In this document: in pieces, positions 21,833 to 34,300 of the stretch
Layout of the letters: the number at the start of each line of letters is the position of its first letter
How positions within the stretch are numbered: the first letter of the stretch is position 1
Assembly (NCBI GenBank): GCA_943704415.1
Contig: CALSCO010000117.1
Span: 1-35,940 of the forward strand
Length of the DNA stretch: 35,940 bases
Direction: 5' to 3'
DNA from: Parvularia atlantis
Lineage: Eukaryota; Opisthokonta; Rotosphaerida
The notes under the pieces: generated by a model
The model's input: the letters and a program-made list of their open reading frames with translations, nothing else
Told to the model about the DNA's origin: nothing
The model's database searches: none
Translations under genes and position numbers: made by a program

Positions 21833-22206
21833 GCGGGCTGCGTCGTCTGAGCCTGCGGGCGGGCCGGCGGCAGGGCAGAGGGCCGTGAGCACGCGCGCAC
21901 ACGGCAAACGGCCACGGGGTCACGGGTACAGCGGAAGCGGGCGCGGAAAAACCGCTGATTTCTGCGTCGGGCGCACTAGCGGCGCCGTCGGGCGAGCGGC
22001 GCGGCGGCCACGCGACCCGCGCAGGGAGCCCGCAGCATAGCGCGGTGCTCGCAGGGCGGCGGGCGGCGGGCGGCGGTTGGCAGCAGGGAGGAGGCGGAGC
22101 CTCAGGCAGGGGAAGGGGGATTTTGGCCCCTTAGTTAAGCAAATTTGTGTCTTGAGGGGCACGGCGCTAGCGCCGCATGCGCCGTCTGAAACGAAACGAC
22201 ATAACA
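21833..22206. other. Upstream region of the FG-GAP receptor gene
   Basis: A 374-bp gap between two tandem minus-strand genes. It holds the 3' end of the coiled-coil gene (stop 22207) and the promoter of the receptor gene. It is very GC-rich with GGCGGGC runs near 22055-22078, plus a short AT-rich patch (TTAAGCAAATTTGTG) near 22133-22148. An in-frame upstream ATG at 21907 could lengthen the receptor, but the signal peptide fits the start at 21832 better. I see no other gene. Confidence 0.5.
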
Positions 22207-23528
22207 CTAGTTGCCGCCAAAGGGCTTCACCGGCTTAAGCGGTCGGTAGAGCGGCGCTGGTGCACTGGCGATGTGCGTGCACACCGCCAGCGCCGTCACG
22301 GGCAGGGCCGGTTCAGCTGGCGCGGCCGGCTTGGGCGGCTCGGCGGCCATCACAAGGTCCTCGTCCGCCTCGGTGTTGTGCGCGAGCCGGCGCCGCTTGG
22401 GCTCGGCGGGCGACGGGATGGCCGTGCTCAGCGCCGCACGGCCGCGCCGCGTCAGCTCGTCTACCGTTACTTGAAGGTTGATGAGGCTGCGGGACAGCTC
22501 ACTGTTCTGCGCGCGCTCGTGTGAGGGCTCGCCTGGCGTGTGGGCAAACGCGCGCACCTTCTGCTTGCTCGCCTGCAGCTCCTTTTCCTTCTGGTCCACG
22601 TGCACGAGCAGCCGCGACGTCTCTTGTCGCACGGCGGCGATCTCCCTGTCGCGGGCGGCTCAGCCCGGGGCTGACACGTTCGCCCGGCATAAGTACACAC
22701 GTCGACAGCGTCTTGTTGCGCGAGGCCAGGTGCAGGATGATCTGGTCGGCCGACATGGACGCGCGCAGCTTGTCAAGCGCGCTGGCGGTGGTGGAGTCCT
22801 CCTTCACCCTGCGTGCGTGGGTGCGTACGTGCACGACAGTTAACGGCCGGCGGCACTGCGGTCGCTGCGGCGCACGTCTGGAGCACGGCGAGGCGGCCTT
22901 CGACGTCGCCGAGACGCGTGGTCGCAGTGACGAGCTCGCGCCGCATCGAGGCGATGATCTTGTCGCGGCCGGCGAGGTCGGCGGCGAAGCGGGTGTTGGC
23001 GACGGCGAGCTCCTGCTGCAGCTGCTGCGCACGCGCTGTGCCCTCGGCCTGGACGCGCGCCTTGTCGGCGTTGGCGTTCGCGAGCTGGTTGCGCAGGGCC
23101 TCGGCGGCAGCGGCGTGCTCGGCGGCGGTGTCGATCATGGTCTGCATCACCTTGAGCGTCTCGGCCATGCCGCCCATCGTCGCGGCGCAGTTGCGGCAGG
23201 CGTCGCCGGCTGGCACGGGTGCGAGTGCAGGTGCGGGTGCGGGTGCGGGTGCGGGTGCGACCGCGGGTGCAGCAGCGGGACGCGGCGGGACGACCAGTTG
23301 CAGTGCCGGGCGAGCAGGCGCGGGGCGCGGTGCCGCCACAAAGGGCGCGGGCACGGCCGAGGCCGGGGCTGGCCTTGGCGCTGCCGCCGCCGGCACCGGG
23401 AGGGCGCGACCTGCAGCAAGGGCCGCGGCGACGTCGAGGAAAGACAGGTCGTCGCCGGAGTTGTAGGCGGCGCGCGGGTAGTGGCCGTAACGGCGCTTGG
23501 GCTTCGCTTTGGCGGGAACACGCGGCAT
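22207..23528 (-). CDS. Coiled-coil protein with basic ends, unknown
   Basis: Four exons: 23528-22876, 22808-22701, 22645-22558, 22506-22207, summing to 1,149 nt in phase (382 residues). All donors are GTGCGC or GTGTGT; introns are 67, 55 and 51 nt. The start MPRVPAKAKPKRRYG is basic. A long Ala/Pro/Val stretch follows, then one CxxC (CRNC) at about residue 125. A coiled coil spans roughly 130-300 (MAETLKVMQTMIDTAAEHAA, ALRNQLANANADKARVQ, LLVHVDQKEKELQASKQK, LSRSLINLQVTVDELTRRG). The tail carries EPKRRRL and ends RPLKPVKPFGGN. The two basic clusters could be nuclear localisation signals. I do not recognise a family. It is divergent from the PHD-finger gene, with 193 bp between start codons. 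The exon model is firm; the function is unknown. Confidence 0.72.
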
Positions 23529-23721
23529 GTTGAGTTGCCTGGCGGGGTTTGAACGTGGGTCGCAGGCGGGGTTGAACGCGGGCCGCAGTCGCTCCGCGCG
23601 CGGTTTGGACGCTGGGCGCAACCGTGACTCGCGCTGCGGCAGTTCAACGCGGCCGGGGGGTGGCGCGCAAACACGTCACCCAGTCACTTCACGTGATGCC
23701 GCAGCACTTTCCTCGGGCGTG
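23529..23721. promoter_or_regulatory. Shared upstream region of coiled-coil and PHD-finger genes
   Basis: A 193-bp gap between divergent start codons. It must supply both promoters. No TATA box or clear repeat was seen. Bidirectional use is inferred from the layout. Confidence 0.5.
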
Positions 23722-25781
23722 ATGATGACAGACCGCTCAGTGCCGGGCGCGGCCGCGCAGCAGCAGCAGCGTCTTGCGCAGCAGCACCACCAGCAGCACC
23801 ACCGGCAGCACCACCAGCAGCACCACCAGCAGCACGACAGCAGCCAGCACGACAGCAGCCAGCACGACAGCAACCAGCAGCGCACACCGCGACGCTCGGC
23901 CGCCGCCGCCGCCGCCCTCGCCGTCACCCAGACGCTCACCAGCGGCGCGGCCTCCGCCAACGGCACGGCCGGCGGCGCGGCCAGCAGCACGGCCAGCGGC
24001 GCGAACGGCGGCGGCAGCGGCAGCAGCAGCAGCAGCAGCGGCCCGGCGCGGCTGCCTGTGCAGGACGGCGGCGACGTCGTGCGCTGCGTGTGCCGGCGGC
24101 AGAGTGCGCCGAGGCCGCTGCCGTATGCCGCCTGCTGACGCGCGCCGCGCCACCCCGCGCCGGCCACAGACGCCAAGGACACAGCGCTGGTGCAGTGCGA
24201 GCAGTGCGACGTGTGGCAGCACGTGCGCTGCGTCGGCCTCACCCCGGATGACGCCGCCCGCGTCGCCGCCTATTACTGCGAGCGCTGCCGCCCGGACCTG
24301 CACGACCGCGCTGGGTGCGCGCCCGCCCCGTGCTGCGCAGCCTCCCATGTCGCGCTCACTGCGCGCGCGGCAGCCACTTTGTGCAGCGCCAGCGCTCGCA
24401 GCCGAACGCGGCCCGGGTGCGCGCGTTTGATCGCCTGGCCGCTTCGCTGATGCTCCCAGGTGACGCAGCCCGCGCCCGCACCGCCCGCAGCAGCACCGGC
24501 CGCGGAGCCCGCTCCGGCTGCAGGAACAGGGAGCGGTGTGGGGCCGCAGCCGGCCGCAGGACCGGGCGCAGGACGGCCCGCGCAGGCCGCGCCCAAGCGG
24601 CGCATGACCATGAACAGCCTCGTGACCGACATGGACGACCCGAACATGGTCAACTTCGTCCTCGGCGCGCCGCCCGCACTCGTCGCCGCGCTCGGGACCG
24701 CGCCCGACGCGCCAGCCGCCGTGAGCCCCGCGCCGACTAAGCGCGTCCGCACCGAGCTCGAGAAGCTGCTCGACGCCGGCCACGCCGCAGCCAAGCCGGA
24801 CAGCGGCGCCAACGGCACGTGGTCGCCGCTGCGGCGCACGCCGTCGTCCTCCGCCGCGGCCCCGGGCACAACTGCCGACGGCAGCGCACCGGGCGCGCGC
24901 AGCAAAGGCAGCAAGAACGCGTCGCCCCGTGGCTCGATTTCCGTGGCCCCCGCGCGCATCAAGCCCGACCCGGCCAGCGACGACGCTGCCGACGCGTCGT
25001 CCGAGCATGAGGTGCGCGACGTCGAGCAGCGCCCCAGCCCGGTCCTGGGCGCTGCAGACATCAAGGACGAACCGCTCGGGGCCGGACCGCAGCGACGCCG
25101 GTCTGCGCCCAAGGGCTCGCCGGCGCCGAGGGCAGGCAGGTGCGTTCATTGGCGACAACGTGCGCGTGTGTTGCTGACGTGCGATGTGGTCACGCCAGCG
25201 TCAAGAAGAGCAAGCTCGCGACAGCCGTGCCTTGCGCCGCGCCCGCACCGGACGACGCCGGCGCGCCTCCAAGCGATGATGCCAGCGAGGCCGCCACTGC
25301 CGCTGGCCGCGCGGACAACGAGCCTGCTGCCGCGCCGGCAGCATCAGAAGGCGCTACAACGGCCGAGCCAGGGCCCGCACCGAAGCCTGCCGCCGACGTG
25401 CAGCCGCGCCCGACGACACGCAACCGCAACCGCACGTTCCACCGCGACATGAGCCTGGCCGACATGCTGCAGCGCTCCAAGTTGATGCTCGCCTTTTTGT
25501 CGCGGTCGAAGCACGACCTCGTCGGGCAGCCCGTCGGCCACGTCAACAACGGCGACGATGACGACGACGACGGCATCGCCGCGCGCAGCCTGCAGATGAT
25601 CGCCGAGCTCGAGCGGGCCCTGCATCGGTTCCGCTCGATGTACGCGCCCAAGAAGCGCAAGCGGGACAACTCTGGCGACGACGCGTCCTCGAGCTCGTCC
25701 GCGCCGTCCTCGCCCGAGTCGTCATCGGCCGCCTCACCCGCGCCTGCCCCGGCACCGCTCTCGCGGGCGCGGGCGCCTTAG
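23722..25781 (+). CDS. PHD-finger chromatin protein
   Basis: Five exons: 23722-24103, 24170-24314, 24374-24416, 24460-25139, 25199-25781, in phase, 610 residues. The N-terminus is rich in Gln/His, Ser, Ala and Gly. One PHD finger spans about residues 120-172: CVC, QCEQCDVWQHVRCVG and YYCERCRPDLH supply the Cys4-His-Cys3 ligands, and the Trp before the His fits a finger that reads histone H3 methyl-lysine. The rest is disordered, Pro/Ala-rich and charged. Two short conserved-looking segments stand out: MNSLVTDMDDPNMVNFVLG (near 24,610) and MSLADMLQRSKLMLAFLSRS followed by a helix MIAELERALHRFRSMY. A basic KKRKR near the end may be a nuclear signal. Similar fingers occur in Cti6, Set3-complex and Bye1-type proteins; I cannot choose among them. 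One intron is only 43 nt. Confidence 0.8.
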
Positions 25782-26003
25782 GCGGAGGGGAGGCGCGCGG
25801 GGCGTGACGCACATATTGTACACCGATTTTTTGTGCTCGTTTAGGCCCACCCCTGAGAACACACTACCCGCATCGGGCTCTCTCTATACCTCTGAAACAC
25901 GGTGCGTTTTTGTGTGTGTGCATGGCTCGCAGTTTGCTGACTCGAACGACTGTTGACTCGTTGTGAAATGAACGTTGAATGGTCGTTCAGTGTTGTTTTC
26001 TCT

Positions 26004-26395
26004 TCAATCCGGACACGCGGTTGTGCAATGCGTGTTCCTTGCCGCAAAAAACTCGAGGCCGGCCATGTGCGCCTTGAAGAGCGTGCCGATGTTGCGCGCA
26101 CCGTTGACGTCGCGGTTCCACGTCCAATGACAGACACTTTTGCAATGCTTGGAAGCCACGGACTTTAACCACGACGCGAGGACGCCGAGGCGGGCGTTGG
26201 CGTCGACCTGCCGCACGAACTCAGCAAGAAGGCGGTCGGTGCCTGCCATGGTGTGAACGAGTGTTCGGTGAACTTGAAGCGACGAGCGGCCTTCTCCAGC
26301 GCCTGGTGCACACACATTACGACGGTCAAGTGCTTGGTCTCGTAGTCGCCGGCGTCGTCATTGCCCCCCGTTGGCGCTTCGGCGGCATGGAGTGT
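26004..26395 (-). mobile_element. Decayed, internally shortened Fanzor (eukaryotic TnpB) gene
   Basis: On the minus strand, WNRDVNGARNI (26088-26120) is the C-terminal RuvC-III motif of TnpB/Fanzor nucleases. It follows a Cys-rich knuckle (CKSVCHW) and is followed by GTLFKAHMAGLEFF. Upstream, in other frames, lie a Lys/Arg-rich start (MPPKRQRG near 26,390) and a helix ALEKAARRFKFTEHSF, which look like a Fanzor N-terminus. Only about 390 bp separates the two ends, against well over 1 kb in full genes, so most of the middle is missing and the frame is not continuous. The copy lies in a more AT-rich 750-bp gap (25,782-26,538) between the PHD gene and MIP1, which otherwise holds nothing I can name. 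Fanzors are RNA-guided nucleases carried by transposons and known in chytrids. This copy is a non-coding remnant. Confidence 0.68.
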
Positions 26396-26538
26396 GAGGA
26401 AGGAGCAAACTGAATGGGAATAGAATCCGTGTCTTACAGGTAGGTAGTAGGTACAGTAAACGTAAAAACCATTCGGCACACCGGGGTATCAGAATGCGCA
26501 CTCGAAGGTGGCGATGGCGGGTGGCGGGGTGGCGGGGC

Positions 26539-29500
26539 TCATGCACGCTTGGCGAGCCCAAGGAGGTCGCGCCCGTGGTTCGTGGATGCTAGGGTTGCGT
26601 TGATGTCGACCGTCTGGCCGGGCGGGATCGGCGTAGGCGACGACGGCGTGACGCAGTCGAGCGTGACCTCCTTGCGCAGCACCGTGTCGATGTCCACGCC
26701 GCTGAAGAACGCGACCGACTGCGGCGCACGAGCGCACGTGTCAGCGGCAGCAGCAGCCTTGCCACTACTCTACCTGCGGCAGGTCGGGGATGCCGAGGCG
26801 CGCGGCAAACATCGCGCGGGTGAGTAGGTTGCTGATCTGCAGGGCCAGGGCCACCAGCGGCGCGTCTTCCTCGCGGCACAGGTAGCGTACCTCGTCGTGG
26901 ATCGAAATCGAGAAGCGCGCGCGGTTCTGCGTTGCAATCAGCGGCGTGTCGGCGCAGGCAGCGTGCCGCTCACACCTCCAGCCCGTGTTCGTGCAAGAGC
27001 CACTTCATCGACACGAGCAGCATGTGCAGGTAGTCCACGCCGGACGACTGCACCACCCAGTTAATGCGGCTGGTCATGTACTGAGCGCGTGCGCGCGGCA
27101 GGCGTGTGAGCGACTGTGAGCGCGCGCCTTTGCGCGCACCTCGGTCTTCACCGTCGACGGCTTGAGCGCGTCGCTGATGGCGCAGCCGAGCGCGGGTGTG
27201 CGCGGGTCGCTGGACAGCGCAATCTCCTGCAGCGCACGCCCAACGTCAGGGCCCCTTCGTGTGAGCAGGCGCGAGCGGACCTCCAGCTTGTTGAACATGA
27301 ACGACTCGGACCCGCCCTGCCACACCGCGCGCACGTCCGACGGCCGGTTGCGCCTACGAAACGGTGGTCAGCGCGGGTCAGGCGGCGGTGCGCACGCGTG
27401 CCGCCTCACCGCTTTGAGGCGTTCAGCTTCTGGTAGTACTCGTCGGCATCGATCGAAAGCCCGTCGCTGCTGACGAAGCGGCGCACGCCTGGGTGGCACT
27501 CGGCCTCAAATGCGCGCAGTAGACTCGTGCGCGCACACACCCTTGGTCGAGCGGTACAGTGCCTGCGCGCGCTCCTTGGCCACGGCCTCGTCCACGGCCT
27601 TGTTGAACTGGCGCAGGAGTTGCGCGGCGTAGTTCTCACCCGCGCCGTAGATGCGCCTGGCGTCGCGTCGCGAGTCATGCACGACCGCGGTGTCCAGGCG
27701 GCACACGCGCACCCGTAGTTGAACACCTTTGCGTGGTCGCGCGAGATGCCGAGAATCTGTGCCGACTTGGAGTGCAGATCGGTGCCGTCCGACTTGCGGC
27801 CCTGAAGCGTCATCCACCCGAATGCTGAACCCCCGCGGTCAGCGCGCCGCCGCGACCGCGTGCGAGCACGCACGCGTCGCGCCGTGACAGCCAAAGATGC
27901 TGTCCCCGATCAGCGCCGAGATCCACAGCTCCTGGCTGCACGCGTGCAGCAGCAACGGTCAGCACATGCACGATCGAGCCAGAGGCATCACCGACACCTG
28001 TCCACGTCCGCGCCGACAAAGCGCCAGCCGGGTGGCGCGGTGACCTAGGCCGGGCGCGGCGTCAGTACTCGCGGGAAAGCGACGCATGCGCGCACCATCG
28101 CCTTGAGCTCCGAGCCAAGCAGCTTGCGCTTTGGGTTTGACGCGGTCATCCACGTCGCCTCGACCGCGCGCCGCGTGACGGTGCCGGCGGCGATAACGAG
28201 CGGGACGATCGCGCCGAGGCGTTCGCTGGCCGTGCGGGGCGTGCACAAAAAGGTGAGCAGTGCGCGCACGCGGGGCGCACGGCGCGGTCGCACCCTGTGA
28301 CGCTGTCCGTGCCCGTCCACACCACAAACTGGTCCTTGACGCGGTTGCGGCACGAGATCCAGTAGCCGCACGACATGTTGAGGTCGAGGGCGTGCCGGGC
28401 CTCCTGTGCGAGGCGTCATTGTCCGCCAGCGCGCGGTTGGCAGCAACGCGCCTCATACTCGGACGTCAGGACGCCGGTCTGGATCGCGTTGAGGTAGTCC
28501 TTGGCGAGCGGGTTGCCTGCGACGCGGCGGCGGCGTTCACGGTCAGCGTCACAGACAGGGCAAGCGGGACGCGCACCGCAGGGCGCTTCCGGGCCGTCTT
28601 TATGCGGGATCGGGTAGAATAGCACCTCCGCCGCGCCTGCATCGTCCGCGCCCTCTGGCAGCAGCAACGCAAGCGGCGTGCCCTTGAGCGACCCCTGCGA
28701 TGCCTCCTCGCTCCTGCGTGTGCGCGCCCGCCTCAGCTCTGGCGAGCCAGCCGAGCCACCGCACTTGGGCACGATGTAGCCCCAGCGACCGTCGCAGAAC
28801 CGCAGCGGGTACTTGCCCTGATCGCACGCACAGGCGTGAGCAGGTGTGCTGCGTCGCTTCACGCGCGTCTGCACCTGCCACTGCAGCTTGAGCAGGTACG
28901 GCGTCACGCGCGTCCGCGTCGTCATGTGCGGCTCGGCGCTGCCTGACGGGCAGAGGTCTGCGGGGAGCAATGAGCTCGGCGCTGCACAGCACCGACTGGC
29001 ACACCCTTAAACCACTCCGGGTAGCCTGGCAGGCGCTGTTTGGCCACCGGACGCGGCTCACCGCCCTTTGCGTACGACCCGTCCTTGCGGTACTTTGGCT
29101 GCCGCGCGCACGCGACGTCGTCAGGCATACGGCGACAACGGAACGCGCACGCACGGGCACCTTGGTGAACTTCTGCGGCTGCACGGTCCAGTCCAGCTGG
29201 CTGAGCCACGGGTCGTTCTGACGCGCAGCGTTGTGGGCACTTCGCGTGCAAGCGGAAGCGGAAGCGCAGGAGCACCTTGTGTGCGCCGTCCTTGCCTGCC
29301 TCGAGCGCACGCATGGCCAGCTCGCGCAGGCGCGTCTCGAGGCTTTCGCGCATGGCGACATATGTGGCCTCGGCACGGTCAATGTAGCTGGCAGCGACGC
29401 GCGTGAGCACAGCGAGAAAGCGACGCGGGCGCAGGCGCAGCAGCACCGGTTCCAGCCCTCGTTCACTGGCAGGAAGCAGCTGCCCATCTCGAGCATGCCC

Positions 29501-31200
29501 GCAAAGCTGACCGGGTGCGGGCACTTTTCGAAGAAGCGCACAATGAGCGCGCGCAAAACCTGCCGGCGCGCGTGCAGGCGTTCAAGCGTTCAGGCAGGAT
29601 GCGTGCATGCGCACCTCGTGTGTTGCGGCGACGTCGGTCGCGCAGTACGTGACAAGCTCCTGGAACTGCACTCGGACGTCGTCGATCGTGCCGTCAACAA
29701 AGACGTTGCGCTTGCTCTTGTCGAGTGTGAGGCGACTGAAGCGTCCGCAGTGGAACTTGTGCACCTCAAGCAGGCTGTGTGTGCGAGCCGCGATGGCACA
29801 TGAGCGGCTGCTTCTGGCGGCCTATGTGCGCGCACCTGTTGGCCGAGCCAGCGCCAAGCCAGCTCGAGCGCCCAGTCGCAGCGTCCACATCGCCGTCCGC
29901 GCCGTCGGCGTTGTCGTCGTCAAAGTCCGCGCCCGAGCCGATGTCGCGGAACGGGTCCATGTGGCTGTCTGGTGCTGCGGCGGTGAGCGGGTCGTCCTCG
30001 GCGGCATTGGCGCTGGCGACTGCGGCGGCCTCGGCGGCCTTGAGTCTGCTTGCGGCCTTTTGCTCGCGCAGCCGCATGACCTTGGACCAGATGCCGCGCT
30101 GCTGGCTGCACGCGCGTGCGCGCGTGACTGCGTCAGCGCAAGGAGCTGGCGCCCGCAACAGCTGCGTACCTCGTGAAGCCGGCCACGGCCATGTGCAGCG
30201 ACATGGTGTCGACGAAGCGCGTGCGCGAGCCGAGCAGGTCGTACTCCTGGCGTACGCGCGCGCGGTCGTAGCTGACGTTGTGGCCGACGATGACGCGCTC
30301 GCAGTCGCAGGGCATGTCCATCAGCTGCGCGCCGAGCAGGCCGTGTCGGCTGTGCGTGCCGCAGTTCAAGCCAGCACACCTCGGGTTCGGCGTTGTGGTC
30401 AAAGAGCGCGCGGCTGGTCCACGAGTACCACGCGTCGCGTGAGACGGCCGTGGCGAGGGTCGGGTGCTTGCCGGCGGCGACGCAGACCTCGACGTCGAGC
30501 ACGAGACCGTCCTCGGTCGGTGCCTGCGACGGATGAGTGAGGCGACGAGCGGGCGGGCAAGCAGGCGGGCGGGCGGGCGCACAGCGACGGGCACGCCGGC
30601 GGGATTGGCGGCGTCGTAGCGGATCCAGCCGGGCGGCTCGGCGCGCCAGACGGCGGGGCGGGGTGGGAGAGCGGCAACGCGTGCGAGGTCGAGGGTGATG
30701 GTACGGTAGGGCTCGGCGAGGCGTGCGCCGATAGCGCGGAAGTGCTGCTGGACGTCTGCCGTTGCTGTGCTTGCGGTGCTGGGCGTGCTGGGTGAGGTGA
30801 GTAAGGTGGCTGTGCTGGGAGTGGTGGATGCGCTGCCGCCTCCCCTGGCGTTGTTGCCCGCCTTGGCGCCGTCGCCCATCTTGGCGTCGTTGCCCGCGCG
30901 CAGCAGCGGCGGCAGGGCCAGGACGATCGGCTCAGCGCGGTCCGTCGGCTTATCCCAGAGGCCGTGCGCGCGCAGGGCGGTCTCGGACGCGGCGCGCAGC
31001 GGCGGCGCCATCGACCGCGCCGGCGCCCGCCCAAACAGCTGGCGCCGCAGCGGGCCGGCGAGCATCTGAATGCCGACGTCGTTGACCCGCAGCAGCGCAT
31101 CGTCCGCACTGCTGGTGGTGGTGGTGGTGGTGGTGCCCGCAGCGGACGGCGCCGGCGTCGCCGAGGCCGTGCCCAGCCCGCGCCGCATCAGACGCCGCAT
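26539..31200 (-). CDS. MIP1: Mitochondrial DNA polymerase gamma
   Basis: Start ATG 31198-31200; stop 26539-26541 after GLAKRA. About 1,050-1,100 residues with more than 20 short introns. The basic, Ser/Thr-rich start ([18 protein letters not shown]) fits a mitochondrial presequence. All three exonuclease motifs are present: Exo I DVEVC (near 30,490), Exo [19 protein letters not shown] with DTMSLHMA, and Exo [15 protein letters not shown] (near 29,640). The polymerase has [25 protein letters not shown], motif A around [27 protein letters not shown], motif [12 protein letters not shown] with RIYGAG, and motif [15 protein letters not shown] (near 26,890). The C-terminus [20 protein letters not shown] is typical. 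It replicates and proofreads mtDNA. It is family A and is restricted largely to opisthokonts, which supports the taxon guess. Two in-frame ATGs upstream (to 31,251) could lengthen the presequence. Confidence 0.94.
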
Positions 31201-31314
31201 CCTCAATGACACACGCGTAACTCGTAAACTGAATGAGATTATGTACATCATGGCCGTGATGCGCAACTGATGGGACTCGACGTGCTCAGCACCTGGCACA
31301 AAACACAACAGGGC

Positions 31315-34300
31315 TCAGTCTGTCCCCCGCCCGCGCGCACCGCCAGACACCACGCCCCGCGCCGCCAGCGCCTGCCGCACAAACAGCACCACCAGCACCA
31401 CCAGCAGCCCATAGACCAGCACTGCAAACACCGCGAACCCGGCGTGGTGCTCGACCACGATGCCCTCGATCCTGTCGCCGCCCAAAGCCACCGTCAGCGT
31501 CCGCTCTCTCAGCCCTTTCAGACGCGCGCACCGGTTGCGCATCACCAGCAGGATGTCCGTGTCCCCGTCCCCGTCGATGTCCGCGAAGACCGGGTTGTGC
31601 ACCGCCGCCCCCGACAGCGGCAGCGTCGCCAGCGTCGCGCCCAGCGTGCTCAGCAGGACGAGGTGGCCCCAGCCGAGCGCCGCGATCATGATCGACTGGG
31701 CCTTGCGCCGCCGTCAGCACACAGCAACAGCGCGCAGCGAAGGGCAGCCCACGCGTACCGTCACCGGCGCGTACGTCTTCGTGCTCATCAAGCTCAGCGA
31801 CGCCCGGAAGGCCGAGGGCGACGACGTGTCCATCGACCACACGGCCGCCTCAGGCGACGAGCTGCGCAGGCCCAGCGCCAGCCCCGACGCGCGCTCGGCA
31901 GCCGTCACCCACCACGCCGGTGTCTCGACGTGCCAGTTGACCGCGCCGGTGGGGCTGTAGGACGTGGCCTTGCCGTCGCTGACGAGGAAGACCGTGTCAA
32001 ACAGCACCTGGCCACTCGAGCTGACGCTGTGCGCCCGGACGCGTCAGGTCTAAAGCGCACGCCCGCGCAAAGCAGCGCACGCACTGCGGCACGGCGAGCG
32101 GCGCCACGGCCTCGAGGTTGCGGTCGTGCACGCTGCGCGCCTGCCCGTACGATGCGCCCTTGGTCTCGACGAAGCGTGACGTCTGGCTGAAGAGGTCGTC
32201 GAGCACACCGCTGCCGTCGCACAGCGAGCCGTTGAACAGCGGCTCGAGCGGCGGCACACCAGACCGCGCGAGCACGTAGCACGAGCTCCCGCGCGGCACC
32301 GATCCGCGCGCACGGAACACTGCCGTCGGCGAAGCGCGTCAGCCAACTGTGCAACTGCGAGCACGCACAAGACGGGCCGCACCGCGGTCGTCCGTCTCAC
32401 CGACGTAGGCCGCGACGTAGTCGAGCACGCCGTCCGCGTTCACGTCCGCAAACAGCGCCGTCTCGCCGTGCGCGCCGCCGCCGAGGCGCACGCGGCACAG
32501 CGGCTGGCCCGATGCGAGCTGCAATACCTCGACCGCGTCGTGCAGGTGCGCCACGATGACGTTGAAGTCGCCAGCATCGACGTGCCGCGCGGCCGAGTCC
32601 GGAAACAGCGTCTCCTGCAGCAGCTCGAGACCGCCCTGGAACCCGAGCGCTGCTCGCACGGCGCGTGAGCTTTGTGCGAGCGCGTTTCGACGAGCAGCAC
32701 GCACTCTGCGCGACGACGTACTGCTGCTGCTGTTGCTGCACGCGGCGGTCGTCGATGAGGCGCGGCAGCGGTTGCCGCTTGTTGGCGCCAGCGCTCGCCG
32801 CGGCGGCCGAGCGTGTCGCGGTGGGCCCTGCCGCGTCGCCGCGCGCGCGCGACAGGTCCTCGTGCCGCTCTCGCGCGCCGCGACCCGGCCCACCCTGGCC
32901 GCCCACGCGCCGGTTCTTCTCAAAGTGCGCGAGGTGGATGTGCGTGTCGTCGCTGGTCGACCAGCGGTGCGGCATGGCCCACTTCAGCATCGCCGAGCGG
33001 TACTGGCGCCAGTCCTCCTCGCCGCGGTGCTTGAGCTGCACGCGCGCGTCCGCCTTGAAGTGGTCTGACAGGTACTCGCGCTGTCGTTTGTGCCTGCGTC
33101 AGCACGAGCAGCAGCCTCGTTGGCGCGCACCTGCTCCCGCGGTCCGCTGGTCGCGTCCAGAAAGTCGCCCTCCTCGTGCTTCCACACGAGGTCGCCCGTG
33201 CGCCCGTCCAGGCCATAGTACGAAAAGTGGCCCTCGCCGAACGCGAGCGAGCCGTCGTCGTCGTCGTCGACCATGCCGCCGTCGCCGTCGTCGTGGCGCC
33301 GCTCGCCGGCAAAGGCCGACTTGGTCGAGCTGCGCACGCTCGCGTGTCAGCTGGCACGCGCGAGAGCCCTCTGCAGCCGTACGCACCCAAACTCGCGCCC
33401 GCGCTGCCCGCCCTCGGTGGCGACGCGCACGCCGATGACGACCAGGCCGCCCTCAAACTGCGCGTTGGCCGGCGCGATGACGATCGACGACTCCCTGGGC
33501 TGCACGTCAGCGCGGCTACACTCACACGCGCGCGGCGCACATGATGTAGTAGCCCGCGGGCAGGTTGCGCTGCAGGACGTGCTCCCAGCGCAGGCGCAGG
33601 TCGGCCGAGTAGCAGAGCACGGCCATGCCCTTTGTCAGCACGACCACGGCCTCGCTTTCGTCCGCACGCAGCGCGCCGACCTCGAGCGCGGTGGCCTGGC
33701 CGAGGCGCCTGATGGCGGCGGAGGACGCGAGCGAGACGGTGTGCTGCGCCGCCACGTCAGACGCCAAGCGCGCATTAAGGCGCAGCACGCACCCTCTCCT
33801 GCAGCTGCCCGGTCGCGGCTGCGCTCGGCTGCGCGCTGTAGTGGTACACGCGCAACGCGGGCTCGTACGTGGCGACGACGATGTCTGTCGTAGGAGCGTG
33901 AGCGCGGCGCGCTGATTGTGGGGCGTGCGCACCGGGCACGCCGTCGAGGTCCAGGTCGGACACGCGTGGCGGCGGCCTGCCGAGCGTAGCACGGGTGTGA
34001 GCGACTGGTTTAACGGCACGGCGTGGGCACAGGCGACGCACAGGCGCTCGGCGGGCGAGGCAGGGAAGTGCCCGTTGACGAAGACGTCGGTGAAGGCCTC
34101 GGCAGCGGCCGCGCGCGCGTCCGTCTCGCCGATGGGCCCCTTGCGCGTGTGCGTGGCGTCACCTGCCGTAGCTGCTGCCGCTGCTGCCGCCGCCGCCGCC
34201 GCCGCGGTCGTGGTCGCCGGGCCTGCCGCGCCGAGCGGTAGGACGAAGGCCGAGTGCAGCGTGACGGCGCCCTCGATGCGGAAGGTTGCAGCGACGGCAA

